Assembly: GCA_013054445.1 (NCBI GenBank)
Contig: JAAMPI010001334.1
Span: 1-15,880 of the forward strand
Source of the DNA: Cudoniella acicularis
Taxonomy: Eukaryota > Ascomycota > Leotiomycetes > Helotiales > Helotiaceae
Length of the DNA: 15,880 bases
Reading direction: 5' to 3'
In this document: one piece after another, positions 1-7,414 of the stretch
How the letters are laid out: each line of letters opens with the position of its first letter
Numbering within the stretch: position 1 is the stretch's first letter
Translations under genes and position numbers: made by a program
Notes under the pieces: model-generated
What the model was told of the DNA's origin: nothing
Seen by the model: only the letters and a program-made list of their open reading frames with translations
Databases searched by the model: none

Positions 1-870
1 CCGTCTCAGAAAAAAACGCATAAACAATCGGGACCCACGCGGCACAAAAGACCGCAAAAATAATAAACGTCCGCCAATTAATATTACTAATTGCAATCGG
101 CGTGATCCGCACTACTGTAAAAACATACATCCAGTTGATGAAGCCTCCTAGTGCTTGTCCGTGAGAGCGGATTCGAGTGGTTGTTTCTTCGGAGGGGTAG
201 AACCAGGGGATGAGCAGCCAGCCGATGCCGAGGAAGATCTGGAAGATGAAGACGAAGGCTGTGGCGGCGTAGGCGGCGGGGCGTGTCCCGATGCTCAGGA
301 GGATGGAGACGAGCGTGAAGCAGAGGAAGAGGCCCGCGGCGCTAAACATGAGGAGGGTGCGTCGGCCGAAGCGCTCTACGGTCCAGAGGGGAATGAAGGA
401 GGCGGCGAGGTAAGTGAGGCAGGTGCAGCAGTGAGGGAGAGGTTGCGCAAGAGGTTCATAGTATTTGCGTAGACCACTGGCGCGTAGTAGTTTATCATGT
501 TTGAGCCGGTGAATTGTTGCATGAGGTTTACGGCGCAACAGAGGCAGATGTGTCGGAAGTTTTGGATCTTGCCTCCTTTTAAGAGCTCGGAGTAGCGAAA
601 AGAGCCCCCGGCACTTTCGACCTCTAGGGAGGTTTGAATCTGTTTCAATTGAAAGCGGACCTTTTTGGAGAAAGAAGTGGAAAAGTCATCTTGGAGACGT
701 GTGAGGACTCCGGTAGCTTGCGTTGTCTGGCCTTTCTCGAGGAGATAACGTGGTGTTTCGGGGAGAGGAAGCATTTGTAGGACAAGAGCAATTGTGAAGA
801 ATGCTTGGAAGGATATAGGAAGTCACCATTGAACGGGTCTTTTCGCAAAGGAAGGGCCAAAGTCTAGCCA

Positions 871-994
871 CTAGTGGTTTGAGAGTTAGTTATTTTTGGA
901 TATAGATTATGAGACTATAATTAAATAGTAAACAATTTCAGAAGCATAGAGTCTGAAGAACACAGGAAATTTTATACAAAAAGTGAAGCCTTAC
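871..994 (-). other. Intron in the disrupted transporter
   Basis: GTAAGG donor, AACTAAC branch-like sequence and CTAG acceptor on the minus strand. Removal joins IAY to WLDFG in phase 0, the expected family sequence. The other intron of this gene (1384-1541) has a GTAAGT donor and rebuilds the GYDQGVMSG motif across the junction. Confidence 0.85.
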
Positions 995-1580
995 ATAGGC
1001 AATACATAACCCGACGATGGTGACAGTCCCTTGCATGCTGAGGAGCACCCCTCTATTTCCGGGTTTGCACATTTCACTCTGATACATTAGAATAGTCACA
1101 GAGTTGAATCCATTCCCTACACCAGTCACAATCCTGCCAACAAGCAATTGTGCCAATGTCGTCGAGGAACCAAGCAAGATTGTGCCTATGATCATAGTAC
1201 TTCCCCCTGCTATAATCATATTTTCCCGTCCAAATCGCTCGCCGAAGAAGAAGCTAAAGAGGCAGCCAACTACACACCCAATGTCATAGATAGAGGTTAT
1301 GATTCCTTGCAATTTTGCGTCTGGATTGTTGAATTGTTCTGCAAACTGGTTCTGTGCTCCTATTAATCCCGACATTACACCTTCTAGGAAACGGGGGAGT
1401 TAGTTTTTGCATCTCTAGGAAAGTCTCAGGAGAAATTTCGCTGGATTAGGAAGGTTTCGGGAAAGGTTCAGGAGGGGTTCAGGAGAAATGATGAAACAAG
1501 GTGGGAGGGGAGGTGTAAGAACAAAGGCCCCATTAACTTACGATCATATCCAAGGAGTAAAAATCCTTGACAGCTTGCCG

Positions 1581-1625
1581 CTGTTGCAAGGTTAGTCACT
1601 GGCCATTTCATTGAATCGCTCATAC
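1581..1625 (-). other. 45-nt in-frame intron in the disrupted transporter
   Basis: Read on the minus strand it begins GTATGAG, has GACTAAC about 14 nt before the end, and ends in CAG. Its length is a multiple of three and contains no stop, so the unspliced reading stays open. Removal joins NWAIT directly to AASCQGFLLLGYDQG, which fits the tight N-terminus of sugar porters. Retention would add 15 residues before TM1. Confidence 0.75.
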
Positions 1626-1659
1626 CGGTGATGGCCCAATTCAAAGCACGACCCCTCAT

Positions 1660-2331
1660 CGGGGTTCCTTTTCTAAACGAAATCATTATTGCCGATGCCA
1701 AAACTCCGAATTTCCTCAAATACAGTCTTCTTGAAACAATACCAGGTGTCAGAAGATGTCACTATCAAGTGCAGGTGAAAAGAAAAGTTATACAAGTAGC
1801 TGACATTTAGTGGATGGAAATGAAGGCCAGTTCGCCATGCCGGTCAAAAGTCCGCCGAACGGCTTTCCTAAACTTGCAGACGTCTTCTAGCTAATTCAAA
1901 ATGGAAAAGATATTCAGTTGACAGAAGCGTGCTTATTTCTCGTACCCGCCCACCGTTGTCGGCTAAGTAAAGTCGATCGTTCTCGATGGGGACCCCGCGA
2001 AAGAGAAAGGAACTTACTTAGGGCGCATTTTCGTGGTACGCCACAAATTATCCTCCCCTTCGGCATGTTTTGGACCGAAGGATCTGCCCAGGTCAAAACC
2101 CGAGCAAGAAATATATATAACAGACTTGCCGATCATATCCCAATGGTGAGCACGGCACAGGTCGTATCAAGTGGAAGTAAAAGGGGAAGGGAGACTAATC
2201 AAAAGGAACGCATGAAAATATACATATATGACAGGTAAAAAGGGGTATCATCTTTTGTTTATTTTCCACCTAAATGCTCCCGTTCCCATCAATGACATAA
2301 ATAACTCATAAAAATTCGACACATAAATCCA
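1660..2331. other. Intergenic region: promoter of the transporter pseudogene and 3' flank of palF
   Basis: Both flanking genes read leftward, so this holds the transporter's upstream region and palF's 3' flank. A TATA-like run (TATATAT) lies near 2112-2119. GGCTAA, a core of the XlnR/Xyr1 type, occurs at about 1959-1964; a single 6-mer is weak evidence. A 106-codon open frame on the plus strand (1918-2238) has no recognisable family and looks like chance. Confidence 0.5.
2258..2263 (-). terminator. Candidate polyadenylation signal of palF
   Basis: AATAAA on the minus strand about 70 nt beyond the palF stop codon, in AT-rich sequence. The spacing suits a fungal poly(A) signal, but these are degenerate and the call rests on one hexamer. 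Confidence 0.4.
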
Positions 2332-4870
2332 TCAACGTTCATATCTTGGCAGAGTGTCCCGGTACGAGGCAGGTCCTCGATCACCATTTCGCTCGTAGTG
2401 TTGCCCATATTCATCTTCCTCGGTTAATATCGGAGCCGATGGCTCAAATTGGGGTCTACTACTACCCTCACCAGCATTGTCATCCTCGTCATGTGAGAAG
2501 TCCAAAGGTGCGCTTGCCTCAGCTTGAAGCCTACGGCGCTCAAGTTCTTGCTTGTCGTCAATTGCAGTAGCAGTTGTGTTTGAATTGATCGAGTTGAAGT
2601 CTTCGAGAAGTGGGGCAGAAGGTGCCATAATCGGATCGGAAGAGATTTGGGTATTCAGAGGGGGTGGAGATGATGGGCCTGCTTGTGGTATGTCGTTATC
2701 GGCATCATATAAGTCATCTAATAACTCGACAGGATGCACCGAACAAGCTGTGGGAGCTGTGGGAGCGAAGGGTGTTCTTGAAGATGAGGCATCTTCGTCC
2801 TGGTTGTCGGGTGGAGGCTGACTTGGCAAGAGGCGCTCTTCGGCTCGACGAAGCCGCTCCTTCTCACTCACACCTTCGTCGTTTGAAACGTGAGGGGGAG
2901 GTACAGGAAGTTGAGCTTGTGCTGGGCGCATGTAAGGTTCAGGATAGTAAGAATCCGAGTAGTCGTAATCCGTTGGTGGGTAGTATTCGAAATATTCCTC
3001 CTCGTACGGATGCTCAGGATAGGGATAGGGATAGGGATAAGGATTTAGGTTTTCTAGATTGGGCTGCTCCTCTAGTCCTCCCGCAAATCCTTCCTCGAGT
3101 GAACGCTCATGTCCCGTGACAGGAGATACTGGGGAATCTAAAGGAAAGTCGTTGATTTGTCGCTTGACGGAGTCGTTACCCCTACCGCGTCGTCGTGCAC
3201 TGTCCGTCGAGCCAACGACGACTTCGAACAAACACGCAACCACGCTTTTCTCTCTTCTAATGTGATCGGTGTCAACAATATTCCCTCCCCATGCAGCCAG
3301 CATGTTGGCATCAGACCTAACGCCATTCGAATTTCCGTAATTAGAGGTTGTTCCAACTCGCGGGACGTGGCGCTGTTGACCTGCAAGTTTACCACCGAGA
3401 TCAACCACAACCTCGACAAGATACTTGAAACTTATCATCTCGCCCGGAACCCCGGAAATGGTTGGGAAAACATCTTCTGGAACTCTGACTGACGCGCTAA
3501 TTTCAGCAGTCAGAGAATGTGGATCGACCAATATAGGCGCAAACGTCTGAGCAAGGTCTTTGCGAAAAACACTGCTAGAGCCAGCTGACATCAGAGATAA
3601 ACCTCCCAGTCCCGTTTTCGATTTTGGATAATACTCCTCATGCTTTAACCTTTCGGCGGCCTTCCCTTTTATATTGGTAAATAGTGATAGAGGTGGTGCC
3701 GAATCAATTCTTCCCTGCCGGTAGAGAGTAATAATAATCCCATGCATACTCTTTATAGGTTTGGTGTGTTTAATGGAAATTTTTAGAGGAAGAATGTCGC
3801 CTGCAAGACAGCCAGATTTAAGCAGCTCGATAGTTGCAGTAATCGTCTTTTCCGAGAGCGAGACTTTACTCCCTGTTCCCTGGCTGTCACGCGCTGATTT
3901 TGCAGAGGAAGGCACCGGGCCCAGACGAAAACTAAGCCCAGTACTGCTGCTGATCGTACTGTCTGCACTTGTAGCGGCGCTATGAACGCTCTGAACATCA
4001 CTGTGGGTAGGACTTCGAGGATTCGCGGTATGGTCTAATGACCCACACTGGCTGGCAGATTCATCTGGGAGAGGGGAACCCGGCGCCCTGTTTACCTCAC
4101 TTCCAGAGCTAGGATCGTTTGCTTCCTGGGTACCATTCTCCTTGCTTCTAGCAGTTTTTTTTCCTCTTCGGCCGCCGGGAGATAGGCTCCAAAGATATTG
4201 TTCGAGGTTTAAAAGCTAGCATAGGGCCGATGTCAACCGTCTCAATTAGAGATATTTTCTGGTCGCAACTGGATGTAGCAGCGATCGAGGTAGGGCGTGT
4301 GATAGTGGCCGTAATCATATAAGAAATAGTCCCTCGCTCGAACTACGCAATGGTTAGCCAGACTGGTAAGTTGCGCACAAATGAACAAAAAGAACCCACA
4401 TCTATGCTCGTTGGAAGACCTTTGCTAGGAAATTCAAGCTCAAAATTGAATTCGTAGACGCCGGGCTCCAGACGGCCCTCCCCGCACAACGTCTCCTCAT
4501 CCTGGAACAAAGAGGCATGACCATTGCCAAAATATTGTGATTTCTTCGGGTCGCCCACCACCGCCTTCGCAGTATCGTGAGGTAGAGGCTCGTTCGCGTC
4601 GTTGGGATGCTTGAAAACGCGTACAAAGCCATGGAGGCAGACGATGAGATGCGTGAGGCGTACGGGTTTGACCACCTCGAGGATCACGGCTCCTTTGACC
4701 AGGTCGCCTGGAGAGTACCTGCGATGAGGCTCATCGGGGCGGATGTGGAAGTCAGATAGGTTTCGCGAGCGGGATTTTAGTGGCGATGTCAACCTGGACA
4801 ACAGAGATCGGCCAGTGGGTGCAAAGGGCGACGTTGATGCCGTGGGTGTGGGTGTGGCATTTGCACACAT
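2332..4870 (-). CDS. palF: PalF/Rim8-type arrestin of the ambient-pH signalling pathway (frameshifted in exon 2)
   Basis: PalF is the arrestin-like adaptor that binds the pH sensor PalH at the plasma membrane and links it to ESCRT, leading to PacC processing. Exon 1 is 4870-4400 and exon 2 is 4342-2332; the 57-nt intron has a GTGGGT donor, GGCTAACC branch and TAG acceptor and joins PTSID to FERGTISYM. Arrestin N domain: YSPGDLVKGAVILEVVKPVR, LIVCLHGFVRVFK, CGEGRLEPGVYEFNFE. Arrestin C domain: HGIIITLYRQGRID, FRKDLAQTFAPILVDP, DTDHIRREKSVVACLFEVVV. The tail is acidic and rich in Pro and Tyr, with a YP repeat and three P[ST]AP motifs. The frames meet at a run of eight A (4155-4162); as read, the first frame stops two codons after the run. 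With one base fewer the protein would be about 826 residues, a normal PalF size. Either an assembly homopolymer error or a real null allele. Confidence 0.92.
3017..3046 (-). repeat. palF: Coding hexanucleotide microsatellite (Tyr-Pro repeat) in palF
   Basis: The plus strand shows GGATAG three times, then GGATAA and GGATTT. On the coding strand this gives NPYPYPYPYPEHPY in the disordered tail. A six-base unit keeps the frame when copy number changes, so it may vary in length between strains. Confidence 0.85.
4155..4162 (-). other. palF: A8 homopolymer where the palF reading frame breaks
   Basis: The plus strand shows eight T. Upstream the frame reads TISLEPISRRPKRKKN and then stops at TAG (about codon 220); downstream, the other frame continues without a stop for about 610 codons to the normal PalF C-terminus. 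No usable GT donor precedes the stop closely enough to splice it out. Confidence 0.85.
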
Positions 4871-4900
4871 GCTAGATAAGCAGTTCGTGATATGTTTGCT

Positions 4901-4938
4901 GCCAAGAGTTCAGTCGTGGGTTGCCGTGGACTGCCAAG
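4901..4938. promoter_or_regulatory. Two PacC-type core sites upstream of palF
   Basis: GCCAAG occurs at 4901-4906 and 4933-4938, 31-68 bp upstream of the palF start codon. GCCARG is the known core of the PacC zinc-finger factor, the end point of the PalF pathway. About one such hexamer per kilobase is expected by chance on two strands, so only the pairing and placement are suggestive. Confidence 0.35.
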
Positions 4939-5353
4939 TAATCCGGATACTTGACAAGCGGTCGCGGTCACACAGATAATCGGGCGTACGATGCGAACAC
5001 CTCTGTCGACCAAAGGCTGGTGGAACGATAAAATGCCCAGCATCCAAGGTATTAATAATTAGTATGGGGGTAGCTCCAGAGCCAGCACGACTAGAAAGAC
5101 CAGTTTAACAGCTTCCAGGGATCGGTGGAGGGAAAACTAGGTCAGGAACTGGGAGCGACAAAAGCATACGCGTTGCAGGTTGAAGGAGGAGGTCTAAGGC
5201 TGCTGGAGCCTGGAGCAAGTCAGAGCGCTGGGTGCTGTTGGGAGTCTGGGACTCGGGAGACAGGAGTCTTGAGACGCCTCACAGGCACGCCCTCACCAGC
5301 ACAGCAACGCGGCAGGTGACGATTCCTCGGCGGACGATGTGTAACTCCGTACG

Positions 5354-5387
5354 GGGTATGGGAATGGGAATGGGAATGGGAATGGGG
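5354..5387 (+). repeat. (GGGAAT)n microsatellite
   Basis: Four perfect GGGAAT units at 5360-5383, preceded by GGGTAT and followed by GGGG. It lies outside any supported gene. Confidence 0.9.
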
Positions 5388-6283
5388 AGAAGATCATGGG
5401 GAGCTGGAGGCTTCAATGCTTTACGACTTTTTTGCGCAAAAGTACGATAAGCTTATTATTCTTATTACGTTCTCAACTCCTCGCACCCTCACCCGCGTGC
5501 TGGAATCCCGCTGCCCGCACACATACCGGTGCTGGCTCAGTCTGGCAACAGCCATAGTGGCTGAGTTTTCTCGTGTGCTGGAGCTAGTTTGCAAGTAGAG
5601 GTAGGTCTAGAGTCTAGACAGCACAGGAACAATGCAAACTTCGCAGGAAAAGGGTTTTAGGGGTCCAGTACGGGGGTTGGGACCCTGAGTAATCAACCCT
5701 CTCCCGCCTGACTCGCCACTGCTCTTAGTCCCAGGCCTCACGAGACCACCAGGATGTGGGAAAGACCTCACTGGCCATGGAGGGGTTTCTTGGTGGCACC
5801 TCTTTCTACCAGGAGAGGGGTTGTGGCTTCCAGCCTCGAGCCACGCGTTGGTTGCTGCGACTAATGCCGTTGTTTGATTACGAGTTTTTGCTCAGAACCT
5901 TATCTGATCAGGTACTGTGCCTTGAAAAAAGCTTGATTCGCTGGTGGCGCGTAGGATGATGGAGCCTGCTGTCGATCATTTTGCATTTGTGAGACCTTGC
6001 GATTCGATTTCACGCCCAGCTTTTGGTTAGTCTGCAGATCCCGTTTCACCACCGCATCAGCCCGGAAAAACAGTGCTCACCAAGCAGTCCCATATATTGG
6101 ACGAAACTCTTCCGTTTGAGAATAAATAGCAAGTAGATACGTACATGATCCCCAAGCCAAGATCTCGAAAGCGTTTGAAAAAGCCAGATGTCATATGTTG
6201 AACCTCAACGCCAGAGTCCAGCCTTAAGTTGGCGAAAACCTTAAAAACTTTTGCATAGATGCCCCCTATCGACAAGCAGTCTG

Positions 6284-6999
6284 TCAGCCTGGGAAGGAAA
6301 GGTCTTTCAGACCCTCACCAGTAACGTACTCGTCTCCGCAGGTTGATTGCAGGAGTTCAGCAGCTCGAGCACGATCACCCATGAGATTAGCGATGAAAGA
6401 CTCCATGGCCTCAATGTTGTCAGTCCATCTAATAGCACTGTCCTTTAGCTTCTTGGTCTCTTCGAGCTTCCGCATGATCTCTGCGGGATCATTGTCGCTG
6501 TAGCAAGCAAGGTCGTTGTCCAGTTTTTCCATCTCCTGAATGAGTTTCTCGTGGACTTCCAGGAGTGCCTTCCGATCCATGCCGTTATCCTCGAGCATCT
6601 CTTCATCCTCCTCACGCTTGGCTATCTCTTCTTCCATATGCCTCTCAGTGTCCGTAATTGAGGATGTAAGCTTGCTCTCGTCTGCTTTCAACCCATTGAG
6701 CATATTCTCCTTGGTCTTCTTTGCATCTGACATGAAGTACCAGTACCAATTCCCGCTTCCAATCTTCTCGACTCGTATAAGGTTCTCGTCTTGAAGAGCT
6801 TGCAGATAGTCCTTGACTTGCATTTGGTTGATGGATGCGACTGATGGGAGTCCTTTCTCAAGCTCCTTGAGAGTGTAGACACTCATCGATTCTCTGAACC
6901 AGTCTAGAATCTTGGCCTGCTTGGCCGCCGGCGGGAGATTCTTGGGTGCCTAACAGAGGTGAGTACTAGAAAGTGGCTTGACCTCGAGGAACTCACCAT
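6284..6999 (-). CDS. mnd1: Mnd1, meiotic recombination protein (Hop2-Mnd1 complex)
   Basis: Mnd1 pairs with Hop2 and stimulates Dmc1/Rad51 strand exchange between homologues in meiotic nuclei. The coding parts are ATG alone (6999-6997) and 6949-6284, split by a 47-nt intron (GTGAGT donor, TAG acceptor). The product is 222 residues, the usual Mnd1 length. Residues 1-75 form the winged-helix region (APKNLPPAAKQAKILDWFRE, then YTLKELEKGLPS, and the Mnd1-typical IGSGNWYWYF). From about 75 to 190 the protein is charged and heptad-like, fitting the leucine-zipper coiled coil that binds Hop2 (EEEIAKREEDEEML, LIQEMEKLDNDLACY, IEAMESFIANLM). The end, DEYVTGEGLKDL, resembles the family C-terminus. The start is chosen because only this splice adds the conserved MAPK-type N-terminus; the internal Met at 6886 would cut the DNA-binding domain. 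No disruption is seen. Confidence 0.93.
6950..6996 (-). other. mnd1: Intron directly after the mnd1 start codon
   Basis: GTGAGT donor immediately after ATG, TACTCAC branch-like sequence, and TTAG acceptor. The first coding exon is thus only three bases, and the next exon opens with GCA CCC AAG. Confidence 0.85.
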
Positions 7000-7414
7000 T
7001 GTGCATACGTTGGGAAGATTTCCTGGTGACTTTCCAGCGCGTCTTTCTGACGCAGCCTGAAAGTGAAATCGTTGCTACCGAGAAATTCGCATTGGTTTAG
7101 AGGTACAATCATCCGACGCGTCTGGCCTTGGTTACTTCGTCGAAATAGTTGAGAAAGTAAGTATCAAGTGACGCGTTGACGCGGTTGAGGTTTGGCGACG
7201 ATTAAGAATTCCCAAGAAGTGCGGTTTTGTAGCTAACCTGCAGAGGACTTGACCGACAACCCTACCTTCGCAAGCGACCTCGAAAGGTATTCTTTGCACC
7301 GCTGCGTTAAAATACCCAGAGACGTGAAGAGACAGGCTCCTTTCTCTTTATGTTCCTGCACCTTTTGCACCATTTGTGGAGTTCAAGTCAACCCTGCTAA
7401 AGCCAGTATATAAT
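7000..7414. other. Intergenic region: mnd1 promoter and 3' flank of the propeller gene
   Basis: Both neighbours read leftward, so this 415-bp stretch should carry the mnd1 promoter. It includes two ACGCGT motifs (listed separately) and several related GACGCG/GCGCGTC sequences. No coding frame of note. Confidence 0.5.
7116..7176. promoter_or_regulatory. Pair of ACGCGT (MCB-type) elements upstream of mnd1
   Basis: Perfect ACGCGT at 7116-7121 (inside the palindrome GACGCGTC) and at 7171-7176, about 117 and 172 bp upstream of the mnd1 ATG. ACGCGT is the yeast MluI cell-cycle box bound by MBF, which drives G1/S and premeiotic S-phase genes. Three other copies (4617, 5168, 5843) lie elsewhere in the window, so chance is not excluded. 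Confidence 0.4.

Larger units (their letters stand above)
1..1659 (-). pseudogene. MFS sugar transporter (hexose/sugar porter family), disrupted, 3' end beyond window
   Basis: Sugar-porter proton symporter of the plasma membrane by family. Exons read 1659-1626, 1580-1542, 1383-995 and 870 to the left edge; the joins give GYDQGVMSG in TM1, FGERFGR in loop 2-3, RIVTGVGNGFNS, IAYWLDFG, LPETPRYLLEKG (PESPR motif), LMQQFTGSNMINYYAP (QQxxGxN motif), VERFGRRTLL, and PWFYPSEETTTRIRSHGQA. The edge falls at FFSET, the usual PETKG position. Two lesions are visible. An in-frame TGA (823-825) follows PVQW at about codon 170, where relatives have Arg. A frame change near 431-432 follows RNLSL; the family reading resumes in another frame at CLTYLAASFIP. 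No splice signals explain either. Start is taken at 1659 (MRGRALNWAI); an in-frame ATG at 1719 is possible. Substrate unknown. Nonfunctional unless these are assembly errors. Confidence 0.85.
4871..6283. other. 1.4-kb intergenic region between palF and mnd1
   Basis: This contains the palF upstream region on its left and the 3' flank of mnd1 on its right. Short open frames occur on both strands (for example 5125-5319, 5416-5598, 5756-5959 and, on the minus strand, 6057-6275), but none shows a family motif or good splice structure. Apart from a (GGGAAT)n microsatellite and the PacC-type cores I see no gene. Confidence 0.55.

Noticed and set aside
155..472. Acidic 105-codon plus-strand open frame
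   Set aside because: It is antisense to the transporter pseudogene, whose minus-strand reading here is clear family sequence (FVFIFQIFLGIGW and PWFYPSEE).
1918..2238. 106-codon plus-strand open frame
   Set aside because: No recognisable motif, low-complexity end, and it overlaps an opposing frame of similar quality in a region expected to be promoter and 3' flank.
5654..5690. Imperfect GGGTCC/GGACCC hairpin
   Set aside because: Six-base arms with a 13-base loop in a G-rich region are expected by chance.
5740..5785. Split Walker-A-like reading (PPGCGK in one frame, GKTSLAM in the next)
   Set aside because: A one-base shift would give an AAA-ATPase-like P-loop, but neither side continues as any ATPase sequence (no Walker B, no flanking similarity), so chance or a tiny relic at best.
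4617..5848. ACGCGT at 4617, 5168 and 5843 as cell-cycle boxes
   Set aside because: One lies in the palF coding region and two in a gene-poor stretch; the number is near chance expectation for the window.
6057..6275. Possible additional 3' exon of mnd1
   Set aside because: Mnd1 already ends with its usual C-terminus (GEGLKDL) at a stop codon, and the 72-codon frame adds nothing recognisable.
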